Shown here in pieces: positions 8,467-16,520 of a DNA stretch of 64,000 bases. Numbering within the stretch: the stretch's first letter is position 1; every line of letters starts with the position of its first letter. Made by a program: the position numbers and the translations under genes. Below the pieces are notes generated by a model. That model saw nothing but the letters and a program-made list of their open reading frames with translations. It was not told the DNA's origin and ran no database searches. Location of the stretch: assembly GCA_938014885.1 (NCBI GenBank), contig CALLQI010000022.1:1-64000 (forward strand), read 5' to 3'. Source of the stretch: an uncultured bacterium (GTDB lineage: Bacteria > Planctomycetota > UBA8742 > UBA2392).

Positions 8467-9943
8467 AACCTGACATCGTAAATGGCGTGGCTTGATTTGC
8501 GCTGGCTTTCAGGCGGCGGTCCAGCACGGTCATTACCATGGCGGCCGCAAAGAACAGGCACATCGCGAGGCCGAAGATCGGCAGCGGCTCGTTGGGGAAA
8601 ATCCACATCAGCAAGAACGCAATCGGGAAGCCCACACTGGCGCGCAGGCCCACCAGCGCCGCGTGCGTGGACGTGTACGGCAGCGGGTTGCCGCCGCGCG
8701 CAAATGCCACGGGACCGAGGCTCCAGACAAAGTGGATCAGCGCCATCGCCCCGCCAAACAGGCCGAACGCGACGTACACCAGCATGATTCCGGCCTCACG
8801 GTCCGTGCGCGCGACAATAGCGGTCACGCCCAGCAGCGCCGGGTACAGCACCAGCATCAGGAAGGGCACGCGGGTCACGACCGTCACGCGCCGCGCCGAG
8901 GCAAAGCGCACGATCAGCGGCGCGGCGATCAGGTGCATGACCTGCACCAGCACCACCGTCGCCAGCGAGAAGTCCTTGTATGTCGCCTGCAGCGTGTTCT
9001 TGAAGAACAGCGGCACCACGGCGGCCGTCATCATGAACGCCGTGCCGTACAGGAAAAAGCCGAACTCGTACAACCGGAAGTCGCGGTCCTGGCGCAGCAG
9101 CCCGGCAGCCTGCCCCCACGCCCGCTTCAGCCGTTTGTGCAGCGGCACACGCTGGCCATCGCTGGCCGCATGGGGCGAGAAGCGCAGCCGGATGCGCCAG
9201 TACCACAACATGCCGATGAAGCCGATCACGGCGGCGGCCGGGTAGACATAGGCATAGTTGCGGGCGTCGCCGTCGGTGTGGATGCTGATGCCGGCGCCCT
9301 CAAAGTGCAGGCCGTCAAGCATCAGGCCCGCGACCAGTGCGCCGCTCATCGTCGCGATTTCGGCCACGATGCTGACCCATGTGAAGATGCGGCCGCGGCT
9401 GGCGGCGGTCAGATTCGCGCCCCAGATGTGATTCAGCCCGGGCGCAATGCCCGAGCACACGATGGACTGAAACGCCACCAGCGCCACGAACAGGAACGGG
9501 TTCACGAACAGCGCGACCGTGAGAAGCACAAGGCGGCCGAACACGGCCACAAACAGCCAGTAGTTGCGGCGCTTGCGCACGCGGCCGCCACTGGACCAGA
9601 CCATGGCAAAGGCCATCAGGATGCTGGGCAGCATCTGCATCAGGGTGCTGATCAGGCTTTCGTAGCTTTCGAAGCCGGCACCCATGCCCTTGATCGCGAC
9701 GTAGGTGCTCATGCTGGCGAGGCCGTTGTGCAGCCCTTCAAACAGCGCACCCGCCATGCCGTAGCGCAGCGTGCGCTGCTCAACGGCGCGGCTGAGCGAA
9801 AGCTTGCCGGCACCCATCACGCCCCCGACATGCGGCGGGCGCGGCACGGGCCCGCCCGCGGGAACCGGCGGGTGGCCTAACGTGACCTGGTGCCGTTCGC
9901 TGGGCGGCGGTGGTTTGAGTGGTGACAGGATCGGAGACTGCAT
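8465..9943 (-). CDS. Major facilitator superfamily membrane protein
   Basis: A 492-residue polytopic membrane protein. After a Pro-rich cytoplasmic N-terminus (1-45) there are about 11-12 hydrophobic segments, with an Arg/Lys-rich cytoplasmic loop near residues 240-270 separating two halves, as in MFS carriers. The region AIAPGLNHIWGANLTAASRG-like (residues about 165-185) resembles the helix 4-5 loop of MFS proteins related to those of unknown substrate. No SD is seen before the chosen ATG; Met43 (9815-9817) is an alternative start. It lies downstream of efp beyond a strong terminator, so it has its own promoter. Its last codons overlap a dispersed repeat. Confidence 0.75.
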   Translation of the reverse strand: MQSPILSPLKPPPPSERHQVTLGHPPVPAGGPVPRPPHVGGVMGAGKLSLSRAVEQRTLRYGMAGALFEGLHNGLASMSTYVAIKGMGAGFESYESLISTLMQMLPSILMAFAMVWSSGGRVRKRRNYWLFVAVFGRLVLLTVALFVNPFLFVALVAFQSIVCSGIAPGLNHIWGANLTAASRGRIFTWVSIVAEIATMSGALVAGLMLDGLHFEGAGISIHTDGDARNYAYVYPAAAVIGFIGMLWYWRIRLRFSPHAASDGQRVPLHKRLKRAWGQAAGLLRQDRDFRLYEFGFFLYGTAFMMTAAVVPLFFKNTLQATYKDFSLATVVLVQVMHLIAAPLIVRFASARRVTVVTRVPFLMLVLYPALLGVTAIVARTDREAGIMLVYVAFGLFGGAMALIHFVWSLGPVAFARGGNPLPYTSTHAALVGLRASVGFPIAFLLMWIFPNEPLPIFGLAMCLFFAAAMVMTVLDRRLKASANQATPFTMSG

Positions 9944-10016
9944 CGTCGTTTCGCGGCCAGCGCCGGTTGCCGGGCTGCCGCGCCTTGAGTTGTGGGAACA
10001 CTAGGAATCGGCCAAC

Positions 10017-10047
10017 AAAAAAGAAGGGCGGCGCATTCGCGCCGCCC
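10017..10047 (-). terminator. Intrinsic terminator of efp
   Basis: On the minus strand a 9-bp perfect stem GGGCGGCGC/GCGCCGCCC (10026-10034 with 10039-10047) with a 4-nt loop is followed at once by TTCTTTTTT. It lies 23 nt beyond the efp stop codon and is a textbook Rho-independent terminator. Confidence 0.92.
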
Positions 10048-10070
10048 TGGATGGGTTGTGCTTGCGGCGC

Positions 10071-10634
10071 CTACTCGTTTACGCGTTCCATGAATTCGCC
10101 GGTTCGGGTGTCTACCTTGACCTTATCGCCGGTGCTGATGTGGTTCGGCACCTTGATTTCAAGGCCGGTTTCAAGCGTTGCCGGCTTGGTGACGTTCTGG
10201 ACGGTGTTGCCGCGAACGCCGGGCTCGGTGTACTTGATTTCAAGCACCACGTGTGCCGGCAGTTCAAGGCTGACGACCGCGCCGTCATAGAACATGATGT
10301 TGCATTCGTCGTTTTCGCGCAGATACAGGGCCGCGTCGCCGACAAGATCGGACGAAAGCTCGGGCTGCTCGAAGGTTTCCTGGTCCATGAACACGTAGTT
10401 GTCGCCCTGCTTGTACAGGTAGTTGAACTTGCGGTTGTCCAGGAACACGTCTTCGAACTTGTCTTCCGGGCTGATGCGGCGCTGGCTGCCGACGCCGGTG
10501 ATGATGTCTTTGTACTTGATCTGCACGATGCCGCGCCAGTTGCCGGGCGTGATGTGCTGGAAGTCAGTGATGCGCACAAGCTTGCCATCAAGCTTGATGA
10601 TCTTTCCCTTGCGCAGGTCGGTGGCTTTGAGCAC
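10071..10634 (-). CDS. efp: Elongation factor P, Asn-tip variant
   Basis: Relieves ribosome stalling at polyproline. The product has 187 residues with the usual three domains: KOW-like N-terminal domain, central OB domain, and C-terminal OB domain ending GDKVKVDTRTGEF. The start is GTG (10632-10634) with GGAG 9 nt upstream; a longer in-frame extension upstream has no EF-P homology and crosses the promoter. The domain I tip reads HITPGNWRG, placing Asn32 where E. coli has the modified Lys34 and EarP-type proteins have Arg32; Arg34 lies two residues on. Thus neither beta-lysylation nor rhamnosylation at the usual residue is possible. A consensus promoter and terminator make it a single-gene unit. 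Confidence 0.95.
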   Translation of the reverse strand: MLKATDLRKGKIIKLDGKLVRITDFQHITPGNWRGIVQIKYKDIITGVGSQRRISPEDKFEDVFLDNRKFNYLYKQGDNYVFMDQETFEQPELSSDLVGDAALYLRENDECNIMFYDGAVVSLELPAHVVLEIKYTEPGVRGNTVQNVTKPATLETGLEIKVPNHISTGDKVKVDTRTGEFMERVNE

Positions 10635-10683
10635 GCTTGATCTCCAAAACAAAAACCGCGCGCAAACGCGGCAGAAAGCGCAT

Positions 10684-10712
10684 GAAATAGCGGCCCAATG
10701 CCACCCTGTCAA
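10684..10712 (-). promoter_or_regulatory. Sigma70-type promoter of efp
   Basis: On the minus strand a perfect TTGACA (complement of 10707-10712) and TATTTC (complement of 10684-10689) are separated by 17 bp. The start would be about 45 nt upstream of the GTG of efp. Confidence 0.75.
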
Positions 10713-10730
10713 CGAGGGGACGGGCTGGTG

Positions 10731-10736
10731 TATACT
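10731..10736 (+). promoter_or_regulatory. Probable -10 element before the first toxin-antitoxin pair
   Basis: TATACT lies 19 nt before the antitoxin ATG. The matching -35 position (10708-10713, GTCAAC) is weak and overlaps the efp -35 on the other strand, so the two divergent promoters share DNA and may interfere. Confidence 0.45.
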
Positions 10737-10755
10737 GCGGCAACGGAGCAGAGCC

Positions 10756-11007
10756 ATGGCCCCCACCACCACATCCGACTTCAGCCACATGACGGTGCAG
10801 GAACGCCTGGCCCTGATCCAGGCGATATGGGACAGCATCGAGGCCGAGGGCGGCACAGTCCCGCTGACGGCCGCGCAATCAAAAACGCTGCGCAAGCGCG
10901 AAGCAAACGCCAAGCGCCACCCGGATGCAGAGTCAGCCAGCACTGCCGTAGACAGTGCTGTTGCGCGGCGCCTTGCCAGTCGCGGCAAAGCTCGCGCGCG
11001 CAAGTAA
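10756..11007 (+). CDS. Addiction-module antitoxin (TIGR02574-like)
   Basis: An 83-residue basic protein. Its N-terminal part (MTVQERLALIQAIWDSIEAE, residues 12-31) matches the hallmark 'LSxxERLxLxxALWxSLE' of the short addiction-module component family, which neutralises ParE/RelE toxins. The C-terminus is rich in Arg, Ala and Lys and probably disordered until toxin-bound. CGGAG precedes the ATG by about 7 nt. The toxin gene starts 12 nt after its stop. The family usually binds its own promoter; the TATACT at 10731 is the likely target. Confidence 0.75.
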   Translation: MAPTTTSDFSHMTVQERLALIQAIWDSIEAEGGTVPLTAAQSKTLRKREANAKRHPDAESASTAVDSAVARRLASRGKARARK

Positions 11008-11019
11008 CGGTGTCTGGCG

Positions 11020-11277
11020 ATGCGGATTGTCTGGCGCGATGAAGCGGTCGTTGACTACCTGGGCGCGATTGACTGGTACGAGGAGCGTCAGCCCGGTTTG
11101 GGTCAACTGCTTCGTGGTGCCGTCCGCAAGGCTGAGGCCCGCATCGCGGCCTTCCCGCTGTCTTGCCAACTGCTTGAACGCGACTTTCGCGGTTGCCTGC
11201 TGCACAAGTTTCCCTTCCAGCTGGTGTATCGCGTTGAGGCCGACGTGATTCGTGTGTACGCGCTGTTCCATTGCTAA
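11020..11277 (+). CDS. ParE/RelE-family toxin
   Basis: An 85-residue protein with the compact ParE/RelE fold pattern: RDEAVVDYLGAIDWYEE (N-terminal helix pair), a central RIAAFPLSCQLLE strand-turn, and the C-terminal beta strands LLHKFPFQLVYRVE and IRVYALFHC. Family members poison DNA gyrase (ParE) or cleave mRNA on the ribosome (RelE); the target cannot be told from sequence. It follows its antitoxin by 12 nt. Confidence 0.85.
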   Translation: MRIVWRDEAVVDYLGAIDWYEERQPGLGQLLRGAVRKAEARIAAFPLSCQLLERDFRGCLLHKFPFQLVYRVEADVIRVYALFHC

Positions 11278-11334
11278 TTGGACCCACAGCAGCGTTTGCG
11301 CCAGATGCCCGACGACGCTTAGGAGCAAGAGGCT

Positions 11335-11751
11335 ATGCAGATCAACACACCTGAAGCACCCAGCTTCCCCACCATCCTCAGCCAGGCGCGGCGCGTCGGC
11401 AATCTGCTGTTCACCTGCGGCACTGTACCGATGAAGCCGGGCAGCAAAGATCTCGCGGCCGCCGACATCGAAACCCAGACCCGCGTTTCGCTGGAGAATC
11501 TCGGCCACATCCTGCGCGCCGGCGGCGCGGACTTCGCGACTTGTGTGAAGGTGACGGTGTATCTCACGGACATGCGCGACTACAGCGCCATGAACGCCGT
11601 GTACAAACAGTTCTTCAAGCAACCCATGCCCGCCCGAACCTGCGTCGGCGTCAAAGAACTCGCCCTAGCCGGCATGAAGGTCGAGATCGAAGCCGTGGCG
11701 GAGATTCCGTCCTTGGATGGTGCCGATACAGCACCTACAATGAAAAAATGA
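11335..11751 (+). CDS. RidA family (YjgF/UK114) enamine/imine deaminase
   Basis: A 138-residue protein of the RidA family, which hydrolyses reactive 2-aminoacrylate and related imines released by PLP enzymes and so protects metabolism. Visible family features are VGNLLFTCGTVPM near residue 22, the helix QTRVSLENLGHILRAGG, VKVTVYLTDM, and PARTCVGVKELAL holding the active-site Arg. Length is slightly above the usual 125-130 because of a short C-terminal tail. Its stop overlaps the start of the next antitoxin gene by 4 nt (ATGA), so translation is coupled to a toxin-antitoxin module. Confidence 0.88.
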   Translation: MQINTPEAPSFPTILSQARRVGNLLFTCGTVPMKPGSKDLAAADIETQTRVSLENLGHILRAGGADFATCVKVTVYLTDMRDYSAMNAVYKQFFKQPMPARTCVGVKELALAGMKVEIEAVAEIPSLDGADTAPTMKK

Positions 11752-11996
11752 CCGCCGGCCTGCAGAAAGTGCTCGATCAGGCACGCAACCTGTCTGAAGA
11801 AGACCGGATCACGTTGCTGCTTGCCTTGATGGAACAGTTGACGCCCGTCAAGTCCGACGCCGAGTTGCTGACCCCGAACCTGAAGACTGAGCTTGACAGC
11901 CGCATCGCGGATATCGCCTCCAACCCGGGCGCCGGCATTCCGATGGAAGCGGCACACAAGCGCATCCGCGAATCGCTCCGTCCCAAGAGCGCATGA
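11748..11996 (+). CDS. Addiction-module antitoxin, second pair
   Basis: An 82-residue protein with LSEEDRITLLLALMEQL near residue 14, similar in layout to the short addiction-module component family. The C-terminal half (about 60-80) has a helix that probably wraps the toxin. Its ATG overlaps the ridA stop (ATGA) and its own stop overlaps the toxin start (ATGA), giving a tightly coupled three-gene unit. No SD of its own is evident, in keeping with coupling. Confidence 0.7.
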   Translation: MTAGLQKVLDQARNLSEEDRITLLLALMEQLTPVKSDAELLTPNLKTELDSRIADIASNPGAGIPMEAAHKRIRESLRPKSA

Positions 11997-12307
11997 CCCG
12001 TCGAGTTTTCTACCACGCCGATGCCCTTGCCGAATTGGAGGCTCTTGCCCGGCAATTCTACGGGTATTCAACACTCGTCGGCGACAGGTTCATCGATACA
12101 GTCGAGACGGTCTTGAACAGATGCGCGCGCTTCCCAGATAGCTCGCCGCTGTTCTACCGCACGCTTCGCAAGGCTTCGCTCAGCCACTATGCAGTGATAC
12201 TACTGTACGCCGTGGCCGACGATGCCATTACGGTAGCAGCGATGGTAGAAGCGCGGCGCAACCCGGATGCCCTAAGGTCTCTGTTCGATTCGCGTCTGGA
12301 ACCATAG
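11993..12307 (+). CDS. ParE/RelE-family toxin, second pair
   Basis: A 104-residue protein: N-terminal VFYHADALAELEALARQF helix, VETVLNRCARFPDSSPLF in the centre and the C-terminal beta pattern SHYAVILLYAVADDAITVAA, the typical ParE/RelE plan. It overlaps the antitoxin by 4 nt. The sequence is not close to the first toxin in this window, so the two pairs are not a recent duplication. Confidence 0.8.
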   Translation: MTRRVFYHADALAELEALARQFYGYSTLVGDRFIDTVETVLNRCARFPDSSPLFYRTLRKASLSHYAVILLYAVADDAITVAAMVEARRNPDALRSLFDSRLEP

Positions 12308-12425
12308 CGACCAGTGCGTAGGGGCATGTGGCGCGCAACTGAGCGCCTCCACGCCATGCCTTGCCCGTGGGCCCCGCCAGGTGATGCGGTTCCAATCCCA
12401 CCGCCACCCGGTTGATCGGCGTGCT

Positions 12426-12455
12426 TGTTTTCGGCACTGTGGCCGCGCTATTGTC
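12426..12455 (+). promoter_or_regulatory. Possible promoter of the aspartase/fumarase gene
   Basis: TTGTTT (12426-12431) and TATTGT (12450-12455) are 18 bp apart, 31 nt before the ATG. It is plausible but imperfect. The rest of 12308-12486 holds nothing recognisable. Confidence 0.4.
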
Positions 12456-12486
12456 CCGCCTCGTGACGAACTGACCGGAGACTGCC

Positions 12487-13887
12487 ATGACTGAATTCCG
12501 CACCGAAAAAGACTCCATGGGCGAAATGCAGGTGCCCAAGAACGCGCTTTGGGGCGCTAGCACCGCTCGCGCTGTCGGCAACTTCCCGGTCAGCGGCCAG
12601 ACGGGTGCCACGCTGCCTGACCTGATCAAGGCCTACGGCTACCTGAAAAAAGCCTGCGCGCTCGCCAACCGCGACGTGAAGGCGCTGGATGCCAAAGTCG
12701 CAGACGCCATCGCCAAGGCCGCCGACGAAGTCATAGCCGGCAAGCACAACGCCGAATTCGTCGTGGACGTCTTCCAGGCCGGCGCAGGCACAAGCATCAA
12801 CATGAACGCCAACGAAGTGCTGGCCACACGCGGCATGCAGCTTGATCCAAGCGTCAAGATCAACCCCAACGACCACGTCAACTACGGCCAGTCCACCAAC
12901 GACACCTTCCCCACCGTGCTGCACCTCAGTGCGCTGCTGGCCTTCCCGCGCCTTGATGCCGGCCTCAAAGCCGTCCAGGACGCCTGCGAAGCCAAGGGAC
13001 GCGAGTGGGCGCGCGTGATCAAATCCGGCCGCACGCATTTGCAGGATGCGGTGCCGATCACGCTGGGCCAGGAGTTCATGAGCTGGCGCAACTGCATCCG
13101 CCACGTGCGCCAGAATCTGCAATACGCGGCCGACCAGTTGCTTGAACTCGCCCTCGGCGGCAGCGCCATCGGCAGCGGCCTGAACACCGCCGACGGCTAT
13201 CGCCCCGTGGCCTACAAGTACCTGCAACAGTTCACCGGCCTGAAAGTGCGCGAGCCCGAAGACCCGTTTGAGGCCGTGAACTCGCGCTGGGCGTTCAACA
13301 ACTTCAGCGCGGCAATCCGCACGATGGCCGTCGAACTGACGCGCATCACCAACGACATCCGCCTTCTAAGCTGCGGCCCCACGACGGGGCTGGACGAATT
13401 CCGTTTAAAGCCGGTGCAGCCGGGCAGCAGCATCATGCCGGGCAAGATCAACCCAAGTAACCCCGAGTGCATGAACCAGTTGCTGTACCAGGTGCTGGGC
13501 AACGACCACACCGTGATGCTGTGCGCGATGGGAGGCCAGCTGGACCTCAACGTAATGATGCCAACGATGGCATGCACGACACTGTGGAGCATGAACTGGC
13601 TGGCCAACTTCCTGCCCAAGTTTGCCGAAGACAGCGTAGCCGGCTGCGCCCTGAACGCCGAGCGCTGCAACCAGTACTTCGAAACCAGCCAGGCACTGGT
13701 GACCGTGCTGAACCCGATCATCGGCTACGCAGCAAGCGCCAAGATCGCCAAAGAAACGCTAACCACAGGCAAGACACCCAAGCAGCTAATCAAAGAGCAC
13801 GGCATCCTGAACGCCGAACAAGAAAAGAAGTACTACGACATCGACTACCTGACGAAGCGCTACCCGCAGGCTGGGTTTGAGGGCTAG
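12487..13887 (+). CDS. aspA: Aspartate ammonia-lyase / class II fumarase superfamily enzyme
   Basis: A 466-residue cytoplasmic tetrameric lyase. The superfamily signature GSSIMPGKINP (catalytic Ser loop) is intact, with GRTHLQDAVPITLGQEF and NYGQSTNDTFPT. The substrate-loop text FQAGAGTSINMNANEV (GTS, where fumarases normally have GTQ), NPNDHVN, GPTTGLDEFRL and NPxCMNQ favour aspartase (aspartate to fumarate plus ammonia). Other positions resemble FumC, so fumarate hydratase remains possible. CGGAG is 7 nt before the ATG. It stands alone between the toxin-antitoxin block and a DUF4253 gene. The superfamily is certain; the substrate is not. Confidence 0.8.
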   Translation: MTEFRTEKDSMGEMQVPKNALWGASTARAVGNFPVSGQTGATLPDLIKAYGYLKKACALANRDVKALDAKVADAIAKAADEVIAGKHNAEFVVDVFQAGAGTSINMNANEVLATRGMQLDPSVKINPNDHVNYGQSTNDTFPTVLHLSALLAFPRLDAGLKAVQDACEAKGREWARVIKSGRTHLQDAVPITLGQEFMSWRNCIRHVRQNLQYAADQLLELALGGSAIGSGLNTADGYRPVAYKYLQQFTGLKVREPEDPFEAVNSRWAFNNFSAAIRTMAVELTRITNDIRLLSCGPTTGLDEFRLKPVQPGSSIMPGKINPSNPECMNQLLYQVLGNDHTVMLCAMGGQLDLNVMMPTMACTTLWSMNWLANFLPKFAEDSVAGCALNAERCNQYFETSQALVTVLNPIIGYAASAKIAKETLTTGKTPKQLIKEHGILNAEQEKKYYDIDYLTKRYPQAGFEG

Positions 13888-13953
13888 TGGAAGGGCCAAC
13901 GCTCCCACAGTTGGTGTCTCGCGCTGCTAATCCCGCGATGGCGGAGGGGCACA

Positions 13954-14745
13954 ATGGGTCTGTTCGACAAGCTGATCGGCAAGCGAAAGACCGATGAGAC
14001 GGATGCAGAGTCGAGGTCATCATCACCGTTGTCGCCAGCGACAGATGTGAGCCCCCATGACTTCGGGGCCGATCAGGTTCTTGCTGTGCCTAGCCGCGAG
14101 GCCTTGGCCGCGCTGGACGAACTTCGCAGGCAACGCGCCGCTTCAGGACTGGTCCCCGTCATCTTGGGCGGGAGTGAAGATCTCGCGTTGCTGTTGGACA
14201 CCCGACAGATTGTTGAAGAGGACGGACTTTCACCCTCGCAGGCGCTTGAACGGGCCAATTCTTTAGATCCCTCTACCTGGCTCAAGAGTGCTGCCGCTCA
14301 GCGTGAAGCTGACGCCAAAGTAGATCCGGAGATACTTAACGATGTAGGAACCTGGCCACTATTCGCGCCAGGAAGGGCCAAGATCGAAACCCACTTGAAG
14401 GTTCCCGGCAACCGGGTGTACCTGGCGACGTTTCGAACCGACGCAAGCTGGAAAGTGCTAGCATTACTTCTCTGGTCATCCTTCAACTACGACATGGGGC
14501 CGGACATTCACGCGGCGATGCACCGACGCTGGAACGGCCTGTATGCGTCGGAAGTAGTCAGCGTGACCGGAGACGTGATCCAATGTCACGTAGCGAACCC
14601 GCCCCGGGCCAAAGATGACGCCATGAAGTTGGCTTGGGAACACTACTACTATTGTCCCGACATAGTGTCGCAGGGCATTGGGACGGTAAGTGCGCTGGCT
14701 GCGACTCTGTTGAACGCCGACACTTGGTACTTCTGGTGGGATTGA
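13954..14745 (+). CDS. DUF4253 domain protein
   Basis: A 263-residue protein. The C-terminal half has the DUF4253 pattern: a long helix with HRRWNGLYASEVVSVTGDVI, then LAWEHYYYCPDIVSQGIGTV and the ending LNADTWYFWWD. The N-terminus (MGLFDKLIGKRK) is basic, followed by a Ser/Asp-rich linker (15-40). The domain's biochemical role is unknown; members are common in actinobacteria and some diderms and are sometimes near polymorphic toxin immunity genes. Nothing here allows that role to be assigned. Confidence 0.75.
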   Translation: MGLFDKLIGKRKTDETDAESRSSSPLSPATDVSPHDFGADQVLAVPSREALAALDELRRQRAASGLVPVILGGSEDLALLLDTRQIVEEDGLSPSQALERANSLDPSTWLKSAAAQREADAKVDPEILNDVGTWPLFAPGRAKIETHLKVPGNRVYLATFRTDASWKVLALLLWSSFNYDMGPDIHAAMHRRWNGLYASEVVSVTGDVIQCHVANPPRAKDDAMKLAWEHYYYCPDIVSQGIGTVSALAATLLNADTWYFWWD

Positions 14746-14778
14746 CCCGGCCCTTAGCCCAACTCAGAAGTCATGTGC

Positions 14779-14784
14779 TATACT
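14779..14784 (+). promoter_or_regulatory. -10 element for a leaderless start
   Basis: TATACT ends 6 nt before the ATG at 14791 and no SD precedes that ATG. This spacing would put the first transcribed base at or near the A of ATG, typical of leaderless mRNAs. Confidence 0.5.
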
Positions 14785-14790
14785 GGCCGC

Positions 14791-15408
14791 ATGACCTCAG
14801 CAGCCTCCAAAACCAACACACTCCCGCCTCGCTCGGCTCGCTCCAAGCGGGTCCCCAAGCGTATGACTTTGCGTGAGTTTGCGGCTTTTGAGGCTGACCA
14901 GCCCGAAAAGTGGGAGCTCATTGAGGGGGTCCCGTACATCACGCCGTCGCCTACCGGCCCGCACAATGATCTGGCTGCTGAACTTCGTACGCTTGCTCTA
15001 AGGTGTCTGAAACCCTCTGAAGAATGGTACGTCGTTCTCGACGCTTCGGTTCGCCTCGAACCGACCGCCAGCGAAGTTCGCCCCGACGTCGCTGTCTACC
15101 GTAAGGGCGAACTTAAGGATCCGGAACAGCTCCCCTACCGCGCCCTGCCTGCGCTGGTGATCGAGTGCCTTTCGCCATCCACCGCCGCCCGCGATATGGA
15201 TTCCAAGCGCACGCTGTACTGCAAACTCGGCATCCCCGAGTACTGGATTGTTGACCCCAAAACCGGCGCGATCACCCTGTTCACGCTCATCAAAGGCGCT
15301 TACGAGCAACTCTCCGTTGACCCCAAGGGCTTCATCAAGGCGACGTTGCTCAAGCGCAAGCTCCGCATTGTTGTCAAACCCTGGACATTCGAAATCCTTG
15401 AGGCCTGA
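14791..15408 (+). CDS. Uma2 family (DUF820) restriction-like nuclease-fold protein
   Basis: A 205-residue protein with the Uma2/DUF820 pattern: FEADQPEKWELIEGVPYI (the ELIEG motif), a central RPDVAVYRKGEL, VIECLSPSTAARD, then KLGIPEYWIVDPKTG. The Asp of RPDVAV, the Glu of VIE and the Lys after the SPST helix form the PD-(D/E)XK type active site known from family structures. Uma2 genes are abundant in cyanobacteria, Chloroflexi and planctomycetes and their role is unknown. The ATG at 14791 is favoured over one six codons upstream because of the -10 element just before it. Confidence 0.85.
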   Translation: MTSAASKTNTLPPRSARSKRVPKRMTLREFAAFEADQPEKWELIEGVPYITPSPTGPHNDLAAELRTLALRCLKPSEEWYVVLDASVRLEPTASEVRPDVAVYRKGELKDPEQLPYRALPALVIECLSPSTAARDMDSKRTLYCKLGIPEYWIVDPKTGAITLFTLIKGAYEQLSVDPKGFIKATLLKRKLRIVVKPWTFEILEA

Positions 15409-15410
15409 AC

Positions 15411-15872
15411 ATGCGTGAGGCCGCCACTTCAAACGGTCGCAAGATTTTCATTCATGCGCTTGAGAAGGCTGACGCTGACATTGAGAAAATGCCGGCCGCG
15501 CCTTTTGGGGCTTTGCTGGTGATTCTGGGGCCCTTGCCTGAGAAAAAGGTCTTGAACGCTTTGGCCAAACGCATGCTCAAGGCCGGTTGCGCCTGGATCA
15601 CCGTGCACGCCGGTAAGTTCACTCCCAAGCTGCATGACGTGCTGGATGCCGCCATCGTGGACTACCAGCTTCGCGAAGATGGTGATTGCGACTGCATGAC
15701 CAGCGGTGAAGCCGAAGACAACCTGGGCGAATCTGTGCGCGACGCCGTGTTTCACGGCTTCCCCGCCTACGGAACCATGTACCCCGAAATGCTGGCGCTG
15801 GTGATCGGCCCCGACGCCGAAAAAACCGCCGAGCAAATCGAGGCCCTTGCGAAGAAGCCTGAAGACGAGTAG
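15411..15872 (+). CDS. Conserved small acidic protein, unknown (possibly DUF7684-like)
   Basis: A 153-residue acidic protein that begins 2 nt after the Uma2 stop. It has FGALLVILGPLPEKKVLN, a GCAWITVHAG strand, the Cys-containing stretch DGDCDCMTSGEAE and a VFHGFPAY region, then a charged tail. The alternation of a helix with 'cysteine, aromatic, tryptophan' and a nearby acidic loop recalls a family of short proteins of unknown function, but the match is from memory and weak. Tight spacing implies co-transcription with the Uma2 gene. Confidence 0.6.
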   Translation: MREAATSNGRKIFIHALEKADADIEKMPAAPFGALLVILGPLPEKKVLNALAKRMLKAGCAWITVHAGKFTPKLHDVLDAAIVDYQLREDGDCDCMTSGEAEDNLGESVRDAVFHGFPAYGTMYPEMLALVIGPDAEKTAEQIEALAKKPEDE

Positions 15873-15881
15873 TCAGCAGCC

Positions 15882-16436
15882 ATGCTGGCGCTTACGTGGT
15901 CGGACATCACCCTTGAAGTTGTGCTCGGCGGCCTGCTGATCGCCGTCGCCCGTGCGACCGACGTTTCGCTGGGCGTGTTGCGCCAGGCCAGCAGCATCCG
16001 CGGCTACCGCAAGAGTGCTCTGTTCATCGCGTTCTTTGAAGCGCTGATCTGGGTGTTCGTGGTCGCGGGCGTGATCAAGAACCTCGCCAACCCCGTGTAC
16101 GCGCTGTTTTATGCCTGCGGCTTTGCCGTGGGCACCTTTGCCGGTGTAACGGTCGAAGGCCTGCTGGCGCGCGGCGAGCAAGTCGTGCGCATCTTCACCC
16201 ACCGCGGCGATGAAATGGCCAAGCGCTTCCGCGACATGGGCCTGCGAGTCACCGTGTTTGAAGGCAAGGGCCTGAAAGGCCCGATCAGCCTGCTGTTCAT
16301 CCAGGTCGCCCGCCGCAAAGCGCGCGACCTGTTGCCGCTGGCCCGCGAGTGCGACGACGAATGCTTCATCGTGGTCGACGACATCCGCAGCAGCAGCGTC
16401 GGCGCGCACCACAATACAACCATCATCAGCAAGTAG
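15882..16436 (+). CDS. UPF0316 / DUF2179 family membrane protein
   Basis: A 184-residue protein with three membrane segments (about residues 8-30, 42-65, 70-95) followed by a cytoplasmic DUF2179 domain (about 105-180: GDEMAKRFRDMGLRVTVFEG, then a VARRK helix and FIVVDDIRS). The first helix region carries the family text ARATDVSLGVLR. The DUF2179 domain is thought to bind a small nucleotide or ligand; function is unproved. It starts 9 nt after the preceding stop, so 14791-16436 may be one transcript. Confidence 0.85.
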   Translation: MLALTWSDITLEVVLGGLLIAVARATDVSLGVLRQASSIRGYRKSALFIAFFEALIWVFVVAGVIKNLANPVYALFYACGFAVGTFAGVTVEGLLARGEQVVRIFTHRGDEMAKRFRDMGLRVTVFEGKGLKGPISLLFIQVARRKARDLLPLARECDDECFIVVDDIRSSSVGAHHNTTIISK

Positions 16437-16520
16437 TTCGTGTTGCCGCCCGTGCTGCGGGCTTCCGGCCTGCACGCGGTTGCCGTTGCAGTCCACCCGG
16501 TCCGCGAGAGCTTGGTAAAC

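Noticed and set aside
10635..11003. An N-terminal extension of EF-P to 310 residues
   Set aside because: It would cross the efp promoter and overlap the divergent antitoxin gene; EF-P homology begins at the GTG at 10634.
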